From: Trileptium ribeirensis
Taxonomy: Eukaryota; Nematoda; Enoplea; Enoplida; Thoracostomopsidae
Direction of reading: 5' to 3'
Length of the DNA: 64,000 nucleotides
NCBI GenBank assembly: GCA_030248225.1
Contig: JASANE010003436.1
Location: 1 to 64,000, forward strand
Shown piece after piece: positions 49,258 to 61,215 of the stretch (its first letter is position 1; every line of letters starts with the position of its first letter). The notes under the pieces are model-generated. The model was not told the DNA's origin and made no database searches. It was given only the letters and a program-made list of their open reading frames with translations. The position numbers and the translations under genes are program-made.

Positions 49258-49445
49258 AGATACAATAGCGGGATCCCAGGGGTCCGCACCCTCCCCGGTT
49301 TCGGTTTCCGAGGACAACATATATCATACATCCCCACACTTTTGCGTTTGTCCTACCCAGACGTGAAAATGTTCTACACCACTCCCACTTCTTATTTGAT
49401 CTATATTTATAACTGCGCTGAGAAAGGGGTAATAAGTTCATCTCC
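49258..49445 (+). repeat. Composite C-rich/A-rich repeat, copy J
   Basis: A short C-rich block (CCGCACCCTCCCCGG) followed by GAGGACAACATATATCA, resembling the ATATAT terminus of other copies. No clear array. Confidence 0.4.
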
Positions 49446-49669
49446 CAGTTGAGACAATGGAAGGATAGTTATAGCAAATTTTTGCAGATTAATGTTTGAT
49501 GTTACCTTGTGTGGGCCTAATAATTAAATGTATCATCTACAACTTTCCCTAATCATTTCAAAATAAAATAAATGAAGGAACGAATGACCTGTTTATTGTG
49601 CCTTTTTCTAAGAAATCTTGAGTAGTAATAGCATTCTTCATGACATTATTCGCTAGATGTGAGAAAGGG
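49446..49669. other. AT-rich spacer
   Basis: Nothing recognised. Confidence 0.5.
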
Positions 49670-50100
49670 CCTAACTTTTAAGGCCCGGCGCCATCCGAAA
49701 TAGTATCCCTGCAAGGAATTATGAAGAACTCGCTCGAACCCTGCCTTTTCCGAATGAAATTTGGCCTCTCTCAATCCTAAAAGCTCTAAGTAGCTGACAA
49801 GCTTATATCTAAAAAATTATTTTCTTACTGAATTTAAAATATATAAACCTGTTATTGTGTCTTCCATCGGAATTCCAATTTAAAAGCAATTTTCTTATAG
49901 TACTAAGAAACCCAACAACCATCATTTTTCTATTGGCCAAGAACATATTTTCAACATACAGTGCCACCAACATGAGTCGAACAATGGCAATTCCAAAAAT
50001 CGTAATAAGATCAATATTGTTTTAGTTAATATTCTTGTCCTGGCTCTACAATTTCTTCCTAAACCAAGAAAAATTCGCTGAACCCAAGCTTGACAAACAT
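49670..50100 (+). repeat. Dispersed repeat family R1, copy 2
   Basis: Matches copy 1 at 39690-40195 in the same order and orientation. It differs mainly by indels and scattered substitutions. Confidence 0.65.
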
Positions 50101-50490
50101 GAAATTGTCCTGAAGATGTCCTGAAGAATACAGCTACATTGAAACGTTCAAATTTAAACATAAATCTTCGTGTCGGGTTTGTGATACCTTGGAGTGGAAA
50201 TCATTGGAGCAGCGTTATCAGCAAACTAGGTTCGCAGTTGCCTTCTATTAAGCGTCGCATAAAAATATTGCTGAAATGCATCAATCTTGTGATGTTATCC
50301 GTTTCAATAAACGATACTTAAATGTTGCCGTGACTCAGTTGAAAGAGTTTAAGTGTGGAACTTAAAGTTCTGAACTTAAACCAGACGTTAATTGTTTCCG
50401 GTTTTTGAATAACCCCAAGTTTACTATCACGGTTTAAACCGATCACAAATTATAAAATGCAATAGGTTCATCAATTCGCCGCTGATATCG

Positions 50491-50716
50491 GTGAGCGGAA
50501 AATAGATTGAATCCCGCCGTATGGATAAAATTTGTCTCGCGAGTTTATGAACTCAAATATCAGGACGAGAAGGGTGCCATACCAAATATAAACAATCGCT
50601 CGATCAGCACGATACACCACGTAATAATTCGCAGCTACGCACTATATTTGAGTAGATGGATAGTTTTCGTCGGCATAGGGGGAGTTGTCGTATTAATATT
50701 TAGATATTCGAAATGA
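50491..50716 (+). CDS. Possible terminal exon of a tail-anchored protein
   Basis: Seventy-four codons from an in-frame stop to TGA. There is no clear ATG near the 5' end and only a poor acceptor (AAAATAG). The reading ends with a hydrophobic helix and a basic tail (RWIVFVGIGGVVVLIFRYSK), the layout of a C-terminal membrane anchor. Upstream residues are polar (ELKYQDEKGAIPN). I do not recognise the family, and no connected exon was found. Confidence 0.22.
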
Positions 50717-51119
50717 AAAACGGATATAATACGGGAATTTCAAGCCTGCTTTTCCAGCGCTACAGCCTAATCACTACAGACTTGGCAACTGACATAAACC
50801 CAACCTGCTATCGTTTAATATAATGCATATGCAAATACAGTAAGGCCAGATATTGTTCAATACGGCTCGAAGCGGGAAGCTAGCATTAAGCTGTGTTTAG
50901 GTGTTTCTAGAATAACCATGACAGATTTTAGCCACTTCTAGACAGATGTATATATCTCTTCTGTTCGGCTGTGGAGCATTTTGCGGAATGTGGCGGAGAC
51001 ATTTTCTATAACATGAACTCTTGATACAAAATGTATAGACCATGCCTGTCGGCGTGGGGGTCTGGAGCCCAACAACTTCTTTGGGTGAGCTACTAATCCA
51101 ATGCCGTCTATTTCTAAAC
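50717..51119. other. Spacer, nothing recognised
   Basis: The 107-codon minus frame reaching 51261 has no recognisable motif. Confidence 0.4.
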
Positions 51120-51390
51120 ATCTAAACAGCAGGCATCTACACTGAGCACAAATTTTGATAAAATTTTGATCAAAGTTTGGAAGCATCTTTTGGAAGCATC
51201 GTTTGGTAAGTTTGAATGTGTGAACACTGTTCAAACTTTTCAAGCATATTCCTATAGCCAACCACCGACAAGATTCGTTACTTGAAAAATTTTGAGCTCA
51301 AAGTTTGTTCTCAAATTTTGAAATATCGCAATTTTTCGTTAAAAATTACCGTCAAAATTTGAGCAAAAAGTTTGAGCGTGTGAACACACC
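51120..51390. repeat. Foldback/direct-repeat cluster
   Basis: AAGTTTGAATGTGTGAACAC (51208) recurs as AAGTTTGAGCGTGTGAACAC (51368). The first copy folds back on TTCAAACTT (51230-51238), and TTTGGAAGCATC is duplicated at 51178-51200. It may be a small degenerate MITE. Confidence 0.4.
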
Positions 51391-52099
51391 TTTAAACATC
51401 AATATGCTATAAATTTAATATCTGTCATTAAATTATTATCTTGGAACCGTAACATACGTTTAATGAACCGGCAGTGCAATGTTCGAAAAAAGTAGCACTT
51501 GTGTTTCGAATCTTAGATTTTGTTAAATATTATGTATTGTGATTTCAAAGTACATCGTTGTAGCAAAAGGATAATAACTGAATGCGGAATGAAAAAATTG
51601 ACGTTTTGTACAACAATACATAGAGCAACATACATGAAATACACAGTATTTTTCTGCATATATATTTGCAATCAAAATGAATAGTGCCATTAGGATTTTG
51701 CAAGCCACTATATATATTTATATACCGACTATATACAAACTTCGTAATTAACGACGACTACATTATGCATGTAATTAGGTGGAAAATAGAGCCATAGAGC
51801 AAACAACATAAATATAAATTAAACCACACTGTTTGAAAGTTTGGCGGTGTTTCAGAGTTTTATACTTGAAACCGAGACTATACCTTTCTCGTGAGAAGCT
51901 GCAGCGTACTGGATCCTGCTAACATTTCAGCATAAATTTTCGACAGCGATTGGTTCAATACGGCCGAAGGCAAGAGATATATAGGTAAAACTCATTCGAC
52001 GTTGAAACTGATATTTCGCAGTTTGATTAAACGCCCGTGATTATTCCCGCAAGAATACCCAGTATCTACCCAGAGCGTTCTTTACTGGAAACAACGAGA
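51391..52099. other. AT-rich spacer, nothing recognised
   Basis: No supportable gene. Confidence 0.5.
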
Positions 52100-52323
52100 T
52101 GGGATCACAAGCGCCATCATGATTGATAAACAATTCGTATCACTTGCACACCATTGTTTTATATCTGGTTTATCATGACTGCGAATCGAACAATGGTAAA
52201 CGGGATAACTTCGTTTACAGCGGCATCAAACACTATAACTCTCTTTCGCTTAGCCGTGACTGTGTCCAGAAAAATCTGAGACGTTTGTCACATGTCAGCA
52301 GATTCTACCGGTCAGATTTTTAA
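52100..52323 (+). pseudogene. Possible LINE C-terminal relic
   Basis: DNFVYSGIKHYNSL, after basic residues, resembles the F-x-Y-S-G-x-K-x-W-N-S-L block at the C-terminus of CR1/L2-like LINE proteins, with Tyr in place of Trp. No other part of an element is visible around it. Confidence 0.3.
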
Positions 52324-54790
52324 AAGCTTCCGTTATAGCCGCACTGAAAGTGTACACCAAAGCGCAATGTTATAATGGAGTCTGATAAAAGGTGAAGCAA
52401 TGTCACCAGACGATAACAAAACAAACACTGATGTAACAAACACTTAGATACGAATGAGTAGCAAACGCAAAATCTAGCATAGAATTTCGTTCTACCTGCA
52501 AGGTGCTCTCGACAGAGCTGATCGTGTTTGTAATGTGATATTTTATTGTTTCCCGACGCAACATCTGTTATGCGACAGCGGATGCGTCTACCAGAAACGG
52601 TTTCCGTCACAGTGTTTCAATAACCCCTAACACGTGTGTTTCCATTTCGCACTGTTTCTGTCATGACGAAGTTCCTTGCAGTACGTAACGCGGAGGGTTA
52701 GTGCACTACGCTATATAACGCACGATCATTCAACCTGACATTGGCAACGGATAGCATCGTTGTTTAGTTTCACGGCAATAAAATATGTTGTCATCGAATT
52801 GTTTGTCAACAGTTTATCATATTTAGTAACAGATTTATTGTAAAATATATAAAATTCATCCATACATACATAGGTCCTTTCCTAGAATATATACCCAGTT
52901 TGACATTCGTCAATTTTGAAGCATAAGTGATAATTTGGTACCATTTCACACATTTATTAAACTAGGCTAATACTGGGTACCCAAACAGTGGGGACTTGCG
53001 TAAATTGAATCAGGGTTAATACGACGCAAAAATAGCTGTAATCCGTACCATCAAACATCAGATTACTAAATTCAACCGAAAGACCAACATAGTATTATTA
53101 AGTAAAATAGTTATCATAGGATTTTATTATCGCACCTACATCAGTAATAATGGCGGACTTCATAGTTCGTTACGGTAGTATAATCCGTGATCAACCTAAT
53201 ATTTACACCCGATGATCTATTTATGATCGAAAACATCATTCATAAATATGCTTACGTTATTGAGTTCCAAGTATCAAAATGGCTTGTTTTTTGTCAACAG
53301 AAAACATTTTGGTATAATGAGATGAACAATTTGATAAATTGTCAAAAGGAAAACCATCCTCAATTTATGAACTGTTTGATCTGAGCCGTAAAATTAGCTG
53401 TTGCTATGACACTGACAACCATATCGCAGCTTAGAGCCTCAATTGATTTCTGTTCAAATCGATGGTTATTTATTCATATGTACTGTAATTATTATAGCAA
53501 TAACAGTTTCAATTTAGACGGAATTAATCGCTGTAGGTGGATCCTTAGCGGTTTCTTCTTAGTTGTGCCGACTTTTATTCTTTTTCTAAATTTTTGTCGA
53601 ATAATTTTAAATCACAAAAAAACTAAAAAGATATAATTGTGACAACAATTAAAACTGGCAAATTTGCTTGTGTCGCAGAAATAGCTGCGTAATAAATGCT
53701 TCAATGGAACATGACCATATAAGCCTTAGTGATATTTGTCAGCCTAGCTGCGAAACTTATCCGCGAATTTAGCGCGGAATAACTGCAGATGTGTTTCGAA
53801 ATTGCATTTGTTGCCGCCAAAAGAAGTTGGGTTAATATACCTGATGTATATGTAGAGTAATGCTAAAACAAATATATAATGTTTCTAGATATTGACGATT
53901 GATGATTTATAGATATTGATAGATATAGTGGTGATGATTCAGAAAACATACTCATATAATATCTGTACACATAAATTCTGTACACATAAATTCAAGGTAG
54001 AAGCACCTTTGCTGGTGAAATTTGGATACCCGCTTTTGTTGGAAAAATTAAATTATAATCAAAAACGAAAACGGAATATCTTAGAAATACTGCAGAATGA
54101 CTAAGTAATTCGCAATCATCTTTGGGCCTTCAGTGCTAAAGTAAGCCCGTGGAACTACACAATCGTATTAAAGAAACGACAGTATGGAAAAGTAGGATAC
54201 CCCTTAATAGTATTTTGTAGCATGGATATAGTCTTCTGTTTATGTCGTTTTACTTCTTTATCTATGCTTAAGGAGCGACGTTGACATTCTATACAAACTT
54301 TGCTTTCGTTTCTCGTTCCTATCATGTCACCCTCACCATGCAGCAGTTCTATTATATTGCTCTCTTAGAATGGTACACTATGATTGTTCCTTTGTCAAAA
54401 TCACGAACTGCATCATTCGCAATCACATTTTTGTCGAATTTTAATAAACGCGAACAATGGCTTCGCGATGTACTAACGAAATTTGCGTAGGGGCACATTG
54501 TTGCATTTCGCACGTTTACCAAATCACATGCTGAATCGGACAGCTATGTTGTATGAGTCAATGTGTGTATTGTAGTATACACTAAAACGTGATGGGCCAT
54601 GTCGTATTCCCGTGTATGTGGTCAGAAAAATGCGACGCTAAATCGCAAAATACGCGAACACTACCTACCTGTTCTTTATATCAGAAACCTTTGTTTGTGT
54701 ACATAAGGGAAAATCTTTGCGCGCATTCATCGCTTTTATGATCCTAAACTGACTTGAAAAAAGAGCAACCCAAGTGTTAGTGTACATACC
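52324..54790. other. AT-rich spacer with minor repeats
   Basis: A tandem CTGTACACATAAATT duplication sits at about 53963-53994. The 76-codon ATG frame at 53406 ends in a hydrophobic helix and a Lys-rich tail but lacks any other support. Confidence 0.45.
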
Positions 54791-54793
54791 TAA

Positions 54794-55302
54794 TGCGGCG
54801 TTCACGTTATAACGTCCTCAACGTTTGGAACCTATGTACATCAGTAGTGTCAGGCACACTGTCGACAACAGGGTGTCTTAGATACCACCATGTCTTTTAT
54901 AAATTTGTTCAAAGGTAGCTAGCTGCCTAAGAGAATTGCTACTTCTCGACAGTGTCAAGCACACCGTCTCTTCTTGCAGTTTTATCGACAGTGTGCCTCA
55001 TTATTTCATCAACGTGCACATGGCCTATATAAAAATATCGAGAATTTGAAAAGAAACTACACAGCAGAGTTGACCAATAAACCGTATTACGAGCAGATGG
55101 TGTCCGTTACAGATAGTTCGGGTCAAATTGGTAGTAAAGCGTGTGTACGACACGGTAGAGAAAAATGCAGTAGCGGTGTGTCGTACACCATTCTAAAATT
55201 GATTTACAGTATGGGTGTCACCCTGACTGTCTATGCGGTAAGATCGGGCTACAGGAGGACAAAAGTTCCAAACAGCGGGTACATTATGACGTGAACGCCG
55301 CA
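54794..55302 (+). mobile_element. Harbinger-like MITE, copy 2
   Basis: A 509-bp element with TGCGGCGTTCACGTTATAAC at the left and the complementary ATTATGACGTGAACGCCGCA at the right. It is flanked by TAA on both sides (54791-54793 and 55303-55305), a perfect 3-bp target duplication. It aligns along its whole length with the reverse complement of 2570-3071. The 106-codon frame inside (54974-55294) is incidental; it is not conserved in copy 1. Confidence 0.85.
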
Positions 55303-55369
55303 TAAAGTGGACATACGCATTCTATAGTTGAAAAACAAGTAGAAATTGGGTTAAAGCGTCGACATCGCA

Positions 55370-55530
55370 CCGGCAGCTTGGATAATTCCAAAAGTACTAA
55401 AAGGCAAAACTAGGGACTATATCTTTGCTATAAAATATAGCACACTAAGCGAATCGGACTGCTGATTCCCAACTACCGTTAAAATTTATGTTTCATTAGA
55501 TTATTTAAAAACAATCGAAATGTTAACTAC
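55370..55530 (-). repeat. Dispersed repeat family R2, copy 3
   Basis: The minus strand from about 55430 reads GCAAAGATATAGTCCCTAGT, then TTGCCTTTTAGTACTTTTGG, matching copy 4 at 60297. CCCAACTACCGTTAAAATTT at 55468 is the second family block. Confidence 0.6.
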
Positions 55531-55599
55531 AAACTCATAATTAAATTGATATATTAAGCCCTTACCCCTGCGCAACCTGTAGGAACGCTGACAATTTAA

Positions 55600-55870
55600 T
55601 AAGCAAATTCACAAACAGTTGGAAAAATTTTGCAAAAATTCGTACAAATTAGTAAATATTGACGAACCTTTAGCAAAAATGTGATGATATTGGCAAAACA
55701 AAAGTTTTAGCAAAAATAGGAAGAAAATTTGAATTCCTGAAAATTTCGAAAATTTACATCCCCAAGGCTACCCTCGCTCCCCCGCAGCACCCCTCCCCCC
55801 ATCCTTCCCGCACCCTCCTCCCCCGCCGAACCCATATACTCCAATGCCCACGAAAGCCCGTCGGCATAAC
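55600..55870 (+). repeat. Composite C-rich/A-rich repeat, copy K
   Basis: Here the A-rich quasi-periodic array (about 55618-55735; TTTTGCAAAAATTCG, TTTAGCAAAAATG, TTTTAGCAAAAATAGG) precedes the C-rich block (55745-55860) on the same strand. Confidence 0.65.
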
Positions 55871-58186
55871 TAGGACGCTGTTTCTTTATTTGAAAATAGT
55901 ATATGTTATTCTTCTTTTCCGTAAACCAGTGGATTTGGTACAGAAATTGTATATTTTCTCGAATCTAGAGCACTGAAGTATCGACGGCATTTGAGAGGTA
56001 GATTTGTTTGTATTAAATAGTTAGTGAACCTCTAATAAAATATACCAGTTTCATTAATTCATTATCAGGCGTGATAACAATGAGATTATGTGAGCCGGTT
56101 CTTAGGGTAGCTGGTTTCATGAATCAAAAATTCAATGTTTAAGGCATTGCAAATATTCCAATGCATGCTGCCTGTTAAATAATATTTAGGAGAGTTATCA
56201 TGCGTTATTATTTTATACAATCCATTTCACACATTTCCCATCAAACTAAATAAGTATTTTCTTGCATTATAATTAAATTAATAAAATAACTCGTCTGGAT
56301 TCGAAATCACTAGAGGTACGCATTAGGTTGCAAGAAGCGAAACTGGATCCGTTTGACACGATATCCTTTTAAACATGTAGTGATTATTGTACTTGCTTAA
56401 ACGATGAATCTTTTTAAAGACCAAGTTTTAATAATGGTTTCTATAGATATAACATTGGGAAAATTGAAAAAATGTGAATTAGGCCATGAAGCCCAGACTT
56501 CAGAATACTTCGGTTCTATGTGGCTCGATACTGACAAATACAGACGGTTCGATTAGCGGTTTATGGTTTATTTTATCTTCTCGTATTCTAGGAACAGCGA
56601 CGGTTATATTTACAAGGCCACCACTTTAAAAAACGAAAAGGGATACATTTAATTTAGTTGAGGCTGTTCGCAGTCAATATGTAATTGCTATTTAATCTAG
56701 TTTTTCAATTTTAAATGTCTATTAATTACTGCAAAGCCCAGCTCACAAAATTCATTTTTATACGAAATTACGCAGAATTGTCCTATCAACTTCAGCTGTT
56801 TGCATCTTTGTATTTTGAATAACATTTTTGTTTTGGCTCAGATGGTTTTCCCATAATTCCACAATAATTCAGGTTTCGGCTTCGAGTAATAAAATTGAGC
56901 TTAGCTCACTATGCTTAAAATATAGAAGATGTGATATCTAATGGGATCATCACTTACGGGATCAACGTCGATAACAAATCATGACTCGAATCATAGAATC
57001 TGGCGAGAGCATATAGGTGTGCCAATTAAATGTCTTCAAATTAGGCATATCTATATAAGCAAATCGTGAATGCTAAAATATCTGAGAATGTTGCATAATT
57101 GACATCCTAATGTAGCATTGCATTTTAAGAATCACCATAGATAAAGGAAATTGCATCATAATAGTTTGATATTCATATGGATTTCGTGCATTGACAAATC
57201 GGTAAAAACGAAAATTCAAGTCGAAAAGCGTTAATATTTCAACACTCACTTTTTATTTATTTCCAATTGTAATTAACTGGATTAAGTTAAGCGCCAGTTT
57301 CAGAAATCTACGATTTTAGCTATTTTATTAAACAAAATTGAATGCGTATTAATATTACAAAAGCGAAGTCATTTCTCATCCATAGGGGATTTCACAGTGA
57401 ATATATTTTTTGTCAAAAATGTACAGTTTTAGCAACAAACCGTTACAGATGTCAAAACGTAAAAATGTAAAATTTATCTTTGTTCATTTTTTAAGTATTT
57501 GTGAAAAAGCTGACATAGTCTCAGGAGGCTAAAAACTTCACTAAACAATATTGCAATCAATCTTAAATTATAATATTCAACTGAAATACTGGTTTTAGGA
57601 ATGAGTTCTAGTTATACCAAAAACCGGATCGCACATAAACTGACAATATGAAATTGTCGTTACCACCCTTTCGTAAACTCGACTCCGCGTATTGTTATCA
57701 AAATCGGTGCCCCAAATCTGGGGCGGAACGACGAATAACAACTATGCCTAATTCTATACATTTATATTAATATTATTGATTCTGTAGCTAAAATGTGTGT
57801 AACTATCCTCGCCAATCCAGATCTGGAGATACAGCTGAGTTTTTAATTATAGCTGGCCACGTGCGACAATTCGTAGGCCAGTCATATTCCCTTAATAATG
57901 CATGTGCTTGTTTGCGTAGAGTTCTCCAATCAGCTAACCATCATGGTGCTTGGCGAAAGCACAACATGCATCGAAAACTTAAAAACAGTGAACATACAAC
58001 CTTCGTTAGTGAAAACTCATAATTTTTTAGAAATGTTGAACAATAACATTGGGCAATATAAGGATTATAACGGGATTTTGATCGATTTGGTAACAGCATA
58101 AAAAATCCTTGAAAAATATTTGGTTTTTATTGGTAAAATGCGCTGCCCGAGAATTAAAAGAATTTTAATCATGTGTTAACGATTTA
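55871..58186. other. AT-rich spacer, nothing recognised
   Basis: No supportable gene. The 75-codon frame at 57795 has no known motif. Confidence 0.5.
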
Positions 58187-58215
58187 CTAAAAAGTTCATT
58201 AAACGAACTTTTTAG
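58187..58215. repeat. Perfect 11-bp hairpin
   Basis: CTAAAAAGTTC and GAACTTTTTAG flank ATTAAAC. The T run on the right arm resembles a terminator but has no known context. Confidence 0.8.
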
Positions 58216-59799
58216 AAATTTAATAAAATTTGTGGAATAAGATTTATATGTTTAACAAAGATAGTTTTCGACATTTTCAATTTTTTGCACGGTGTTAAGT
58301 AAATATATCTCTTCATCAACAAGTATATATATTTTAGTTTTAAGTCTAAGTTATAAGAATGAAATGAACCATGTTTAAGCACGCTTAACCGATCTGCATG
58401 ATGTCATAATTGACCAGAATTCCAAGTAGCCTCATGAAAAAAAACAACTTGTAATATCTATTTGCCGCTAGGTACTCATAAGCGCCAAGTGTGTGGAAGG
58501 AACACTCTTATGCACTGTTGTTTAATACGATGTGTTATCAAAAACCTATGTAAGGAAAATATTATAATGCAAACCCAGCATAAACTATCTAATTAAATAG
58601 CATATACAAGAGAAATATTTTCTGCTGCCAGCAAGCGTTTAACAAACAGCACTACTTTAAACTTTGGACCACAAAGTTATTTAGGCCTTGCAATTAAAAC
58701 GCTGAAGACATCTGATGCGAGTGTGACCGTTTGCATACCACGCTATTACAATAACGACGAACTTAAACGCTAACGTACAACTGGATAATACGAGCTTCCG
58801 CAAAATACAGTTAAAATTAAATTGGCTTCAGTTCGAGATTTTTAATTGCATACTGTCATGAAACGACGCAACTTTTCTAGTCGATAAACAGAAAATTCGT
58901 CATTTACCGGTACTATCTGCCGTAGTTTCGTGAGATCATTTACCGGTACTATCTGCATTTAAAATGAGTAGCAAAGGTGGCATATTTGCAATATGACTGG
59001 CCAGAAAAATTCCTCTTTTCCGAGTCTTTCAGCAAGACACGACAAATCAACTTAGACTACATTACCCTCGTTATTGGTGTGGTCAAGTTTGACTGAAATT
59101 ATTGAAAGTATAATTATAGGACAGTAATCTAAGTCACATTTTCTATGTGTCACGAATATTGTTTTTAAACAATATTAGAATATTATAAACCCAGAGACAA
59201 ACAGGATTATACGACAAATCTCAACATCCACAATCACGGGAATAAAGAATTAGCCGTCCGGATTTCGAGAGAGCATATTTGAAACTTGGATTAACGAATG
59301 GTGTCGTTGGGTTTTGATTCCATTTCAACGAGTTGAACGAGGAATATATAGTAAACCACAAAACATACTTAGACAGCTTCCTGTATGTACCACAACATAA
59401 GCAATTTGTTACATTATATAGACTCGTGAAGAGAAATATTTACACTAAATAAGGTATAAAAACCCACTAGTCAAGAATGCCAAACACCAAATGGATATGA
59501 ACAAAGTTGATGTCAATAAATGGCTAAAATTTATCCGGAAACACAATAATAGTCGCCACCGGAGCGTTTAGCCGGTTCGTGATACCACTTTACGGTCCAG
59601 TGAGACTGACTAAACTAACTGGACCACACAGTTCCTTCCGACCGTCAAACCGCGATATCTCCGTCATAAATTATGACAAAAACGTGTTGCACGATCGTTA
59701 AAGGTCTATAAAGTTTTGCATTTGTGCCTCGATAATAACGATGCATAGGAGGCTTCTCTTGGGTTTTTGGGCGTTTTTGGCAAAAGGAAAACGAAGAGT
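58216..59799. other. AT-rich spacer with short repeats
   Basis: A 21-bp exact direct repeat (starts 58900 and 58936) contains TTTACCGGTACTATCTGC. A 22-bp palindrome AATATTGTTT/AAACAATATT lies at 59155-59176. GGTCCAGT/ACTGGACC lies at about 59595-59626. No gene was seen. Confidence 0.5.
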
Positions 59800-60135
59800 T
59801 AATATCAATACACATATATGTGTGTACATATGCATATATCTTTTATATTTACATATATGTGTGTACATATGTATGTGTATATTTCTATAACTATATACGC
59901 GCACTCATATATGTACCTAAACATGCATCTACATATGTATATAGTATGAATATACTATATACATAAGTAGATGATAATAATATATATGTATATATATGAT
60001 AATATATGATAATGATTTAATGATAATATATACATAATTTACATATATATACATAATGATATGATAATAATGTACTATATACATAATCTACATATGTACT
60101 ATATATGTATCTATACATATATATATATTACATTA
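59800..60135. repeat. Compound TA/TG/CATA microsatellite
   Basis: About 335 bp of interleaved ACATATATG, TGTGTACATATG, GATAATATA and TATACATA motifs. Confidence 0.9.
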
Positions 60136-60294
60136 TACACATGTCCGCTTACTTTCATACAGTCTACTCAACACACGCAATATTGCAACAATTTATTGCG
60201 AACTATATTATGGCAGTGCACTAAATTCGATATAAATGCACAATTTTTGTACCAAACCCACAGCTTCCATGAAAAAGAACCCATTAAATTACTT

Positions 60295-60395
60295 TCCGCG
60301 AAGATATAGTTCCATAGTTGTGCCTACTAGTACTTTTGGCTATGTTCAAGCTGAAGGTTGCGACATCGACGGGAAACAAACACATATTTATATCT
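60295..60395 (+). repeat. Dispersed repeat family R2, copy 4
   Basis: GCGAAGATATAGTTCCATAG, then ACTTTTGGCTATGTTCAAGC and TGCGACATCGAC. It matches the minus strand of copies 1 and 3 at about three positions in four. Confidence 0.6.
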
Positions 60396-60984
60396 TATCC
60401 GAATTTACTTGTGGCGGTCAATATTTTAGCAAAATAATAACATAGCTAGGCGTTAGGATCTCTAATTCTTTGTTCTGAATTTTGTTGTGCTTTTTGCTTG
60501 TTTTTTCAAGTATTAAAGTTAAAACAGTTGGGCATTTGCCAACAAAGACTATTAGTATATAGTAGCTCCAGATACAATAACATTGTAATAATTGGCTTTA
60601 ATATTGATTCATACATTATAAACCGGGCCGCATATTTCATTTCATTCGGTGTGAGAAAAATGTGAGTCACAAAAACACGTGACCACACGCATAAGTAATT
60701 TCAGAGCGCAACATGAGGGCTTCGACTCCTCGGGGATAACATTTTGCCACAAAGTATATAACTGCTTTGTGGCCGTCAGTATATTAAATTTTGCGCATTT
60801 ATGCAATTCTGTCAATATCATCATTTACAAAAGAATTGTTGCTTCCAAGTCACAGAGGTAAGCGGTAAGCTCGTTAATTTATATGCGAATTAATAAGACG
60901 TATATGCGAATTAGAATCCAAAAAAGTAAGCGGGCTATCGCTCATGAACATATATCATAGGTGCATGTTGAGGCTAGATGTTCA
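60396..60984. other. AT-rich spacer
   Basis: Nothing recognised. Confidence 0.5.
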
Positions 60985-61215
60985 ACCCCAAACTGTTGGA
61001 CCCTAAGCCGTATTTACCGCCTTGATACCCCGCTCCACGTCCTACGGACATCTCAGGCGCGTTGAGAATTTTAGCAGCTACGTGCAAAATCACAAGAATT
61101 TTAAGTGGACTTGGGGCTATAAGGTAACTTATGAGAAAAATTAAGGAGACTCAGGAAGGTTTTGTTGCCCCACTAGCCTACCGCCAACCCTCCCCGCCTC
61201 GCACCATCCGCGAGG
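60985..61215 (+). repeat. Composite C-rich/A-rich repeat, copy L
   Basis: A C-rich block containing CCACGTCCTACGG, followed by GAGAATTTTAGCAGC and CACAAGAATTTTAAG, matches copy A in order. A second C-rich patch lies at about 61180-61215. Confidence 0.55.

Noticed and set aside
50139..50321. VGFVIPWSG as a receptor guanylate cyclase ligand-binding exon
   Set aside because: Only a nine-residue resemblance, no further motifs and no splice context.
50938..51261. 107-codon minus-strand frame
   Set aside because: No ATG start, no known motif, and it overlaps the foldback repeat region.
54974..55294. 106-codon frame inside the MITE as a transposase fragment
   Set aside because: It is not kept in the other copy and has no DDE or DNA-binding motif.
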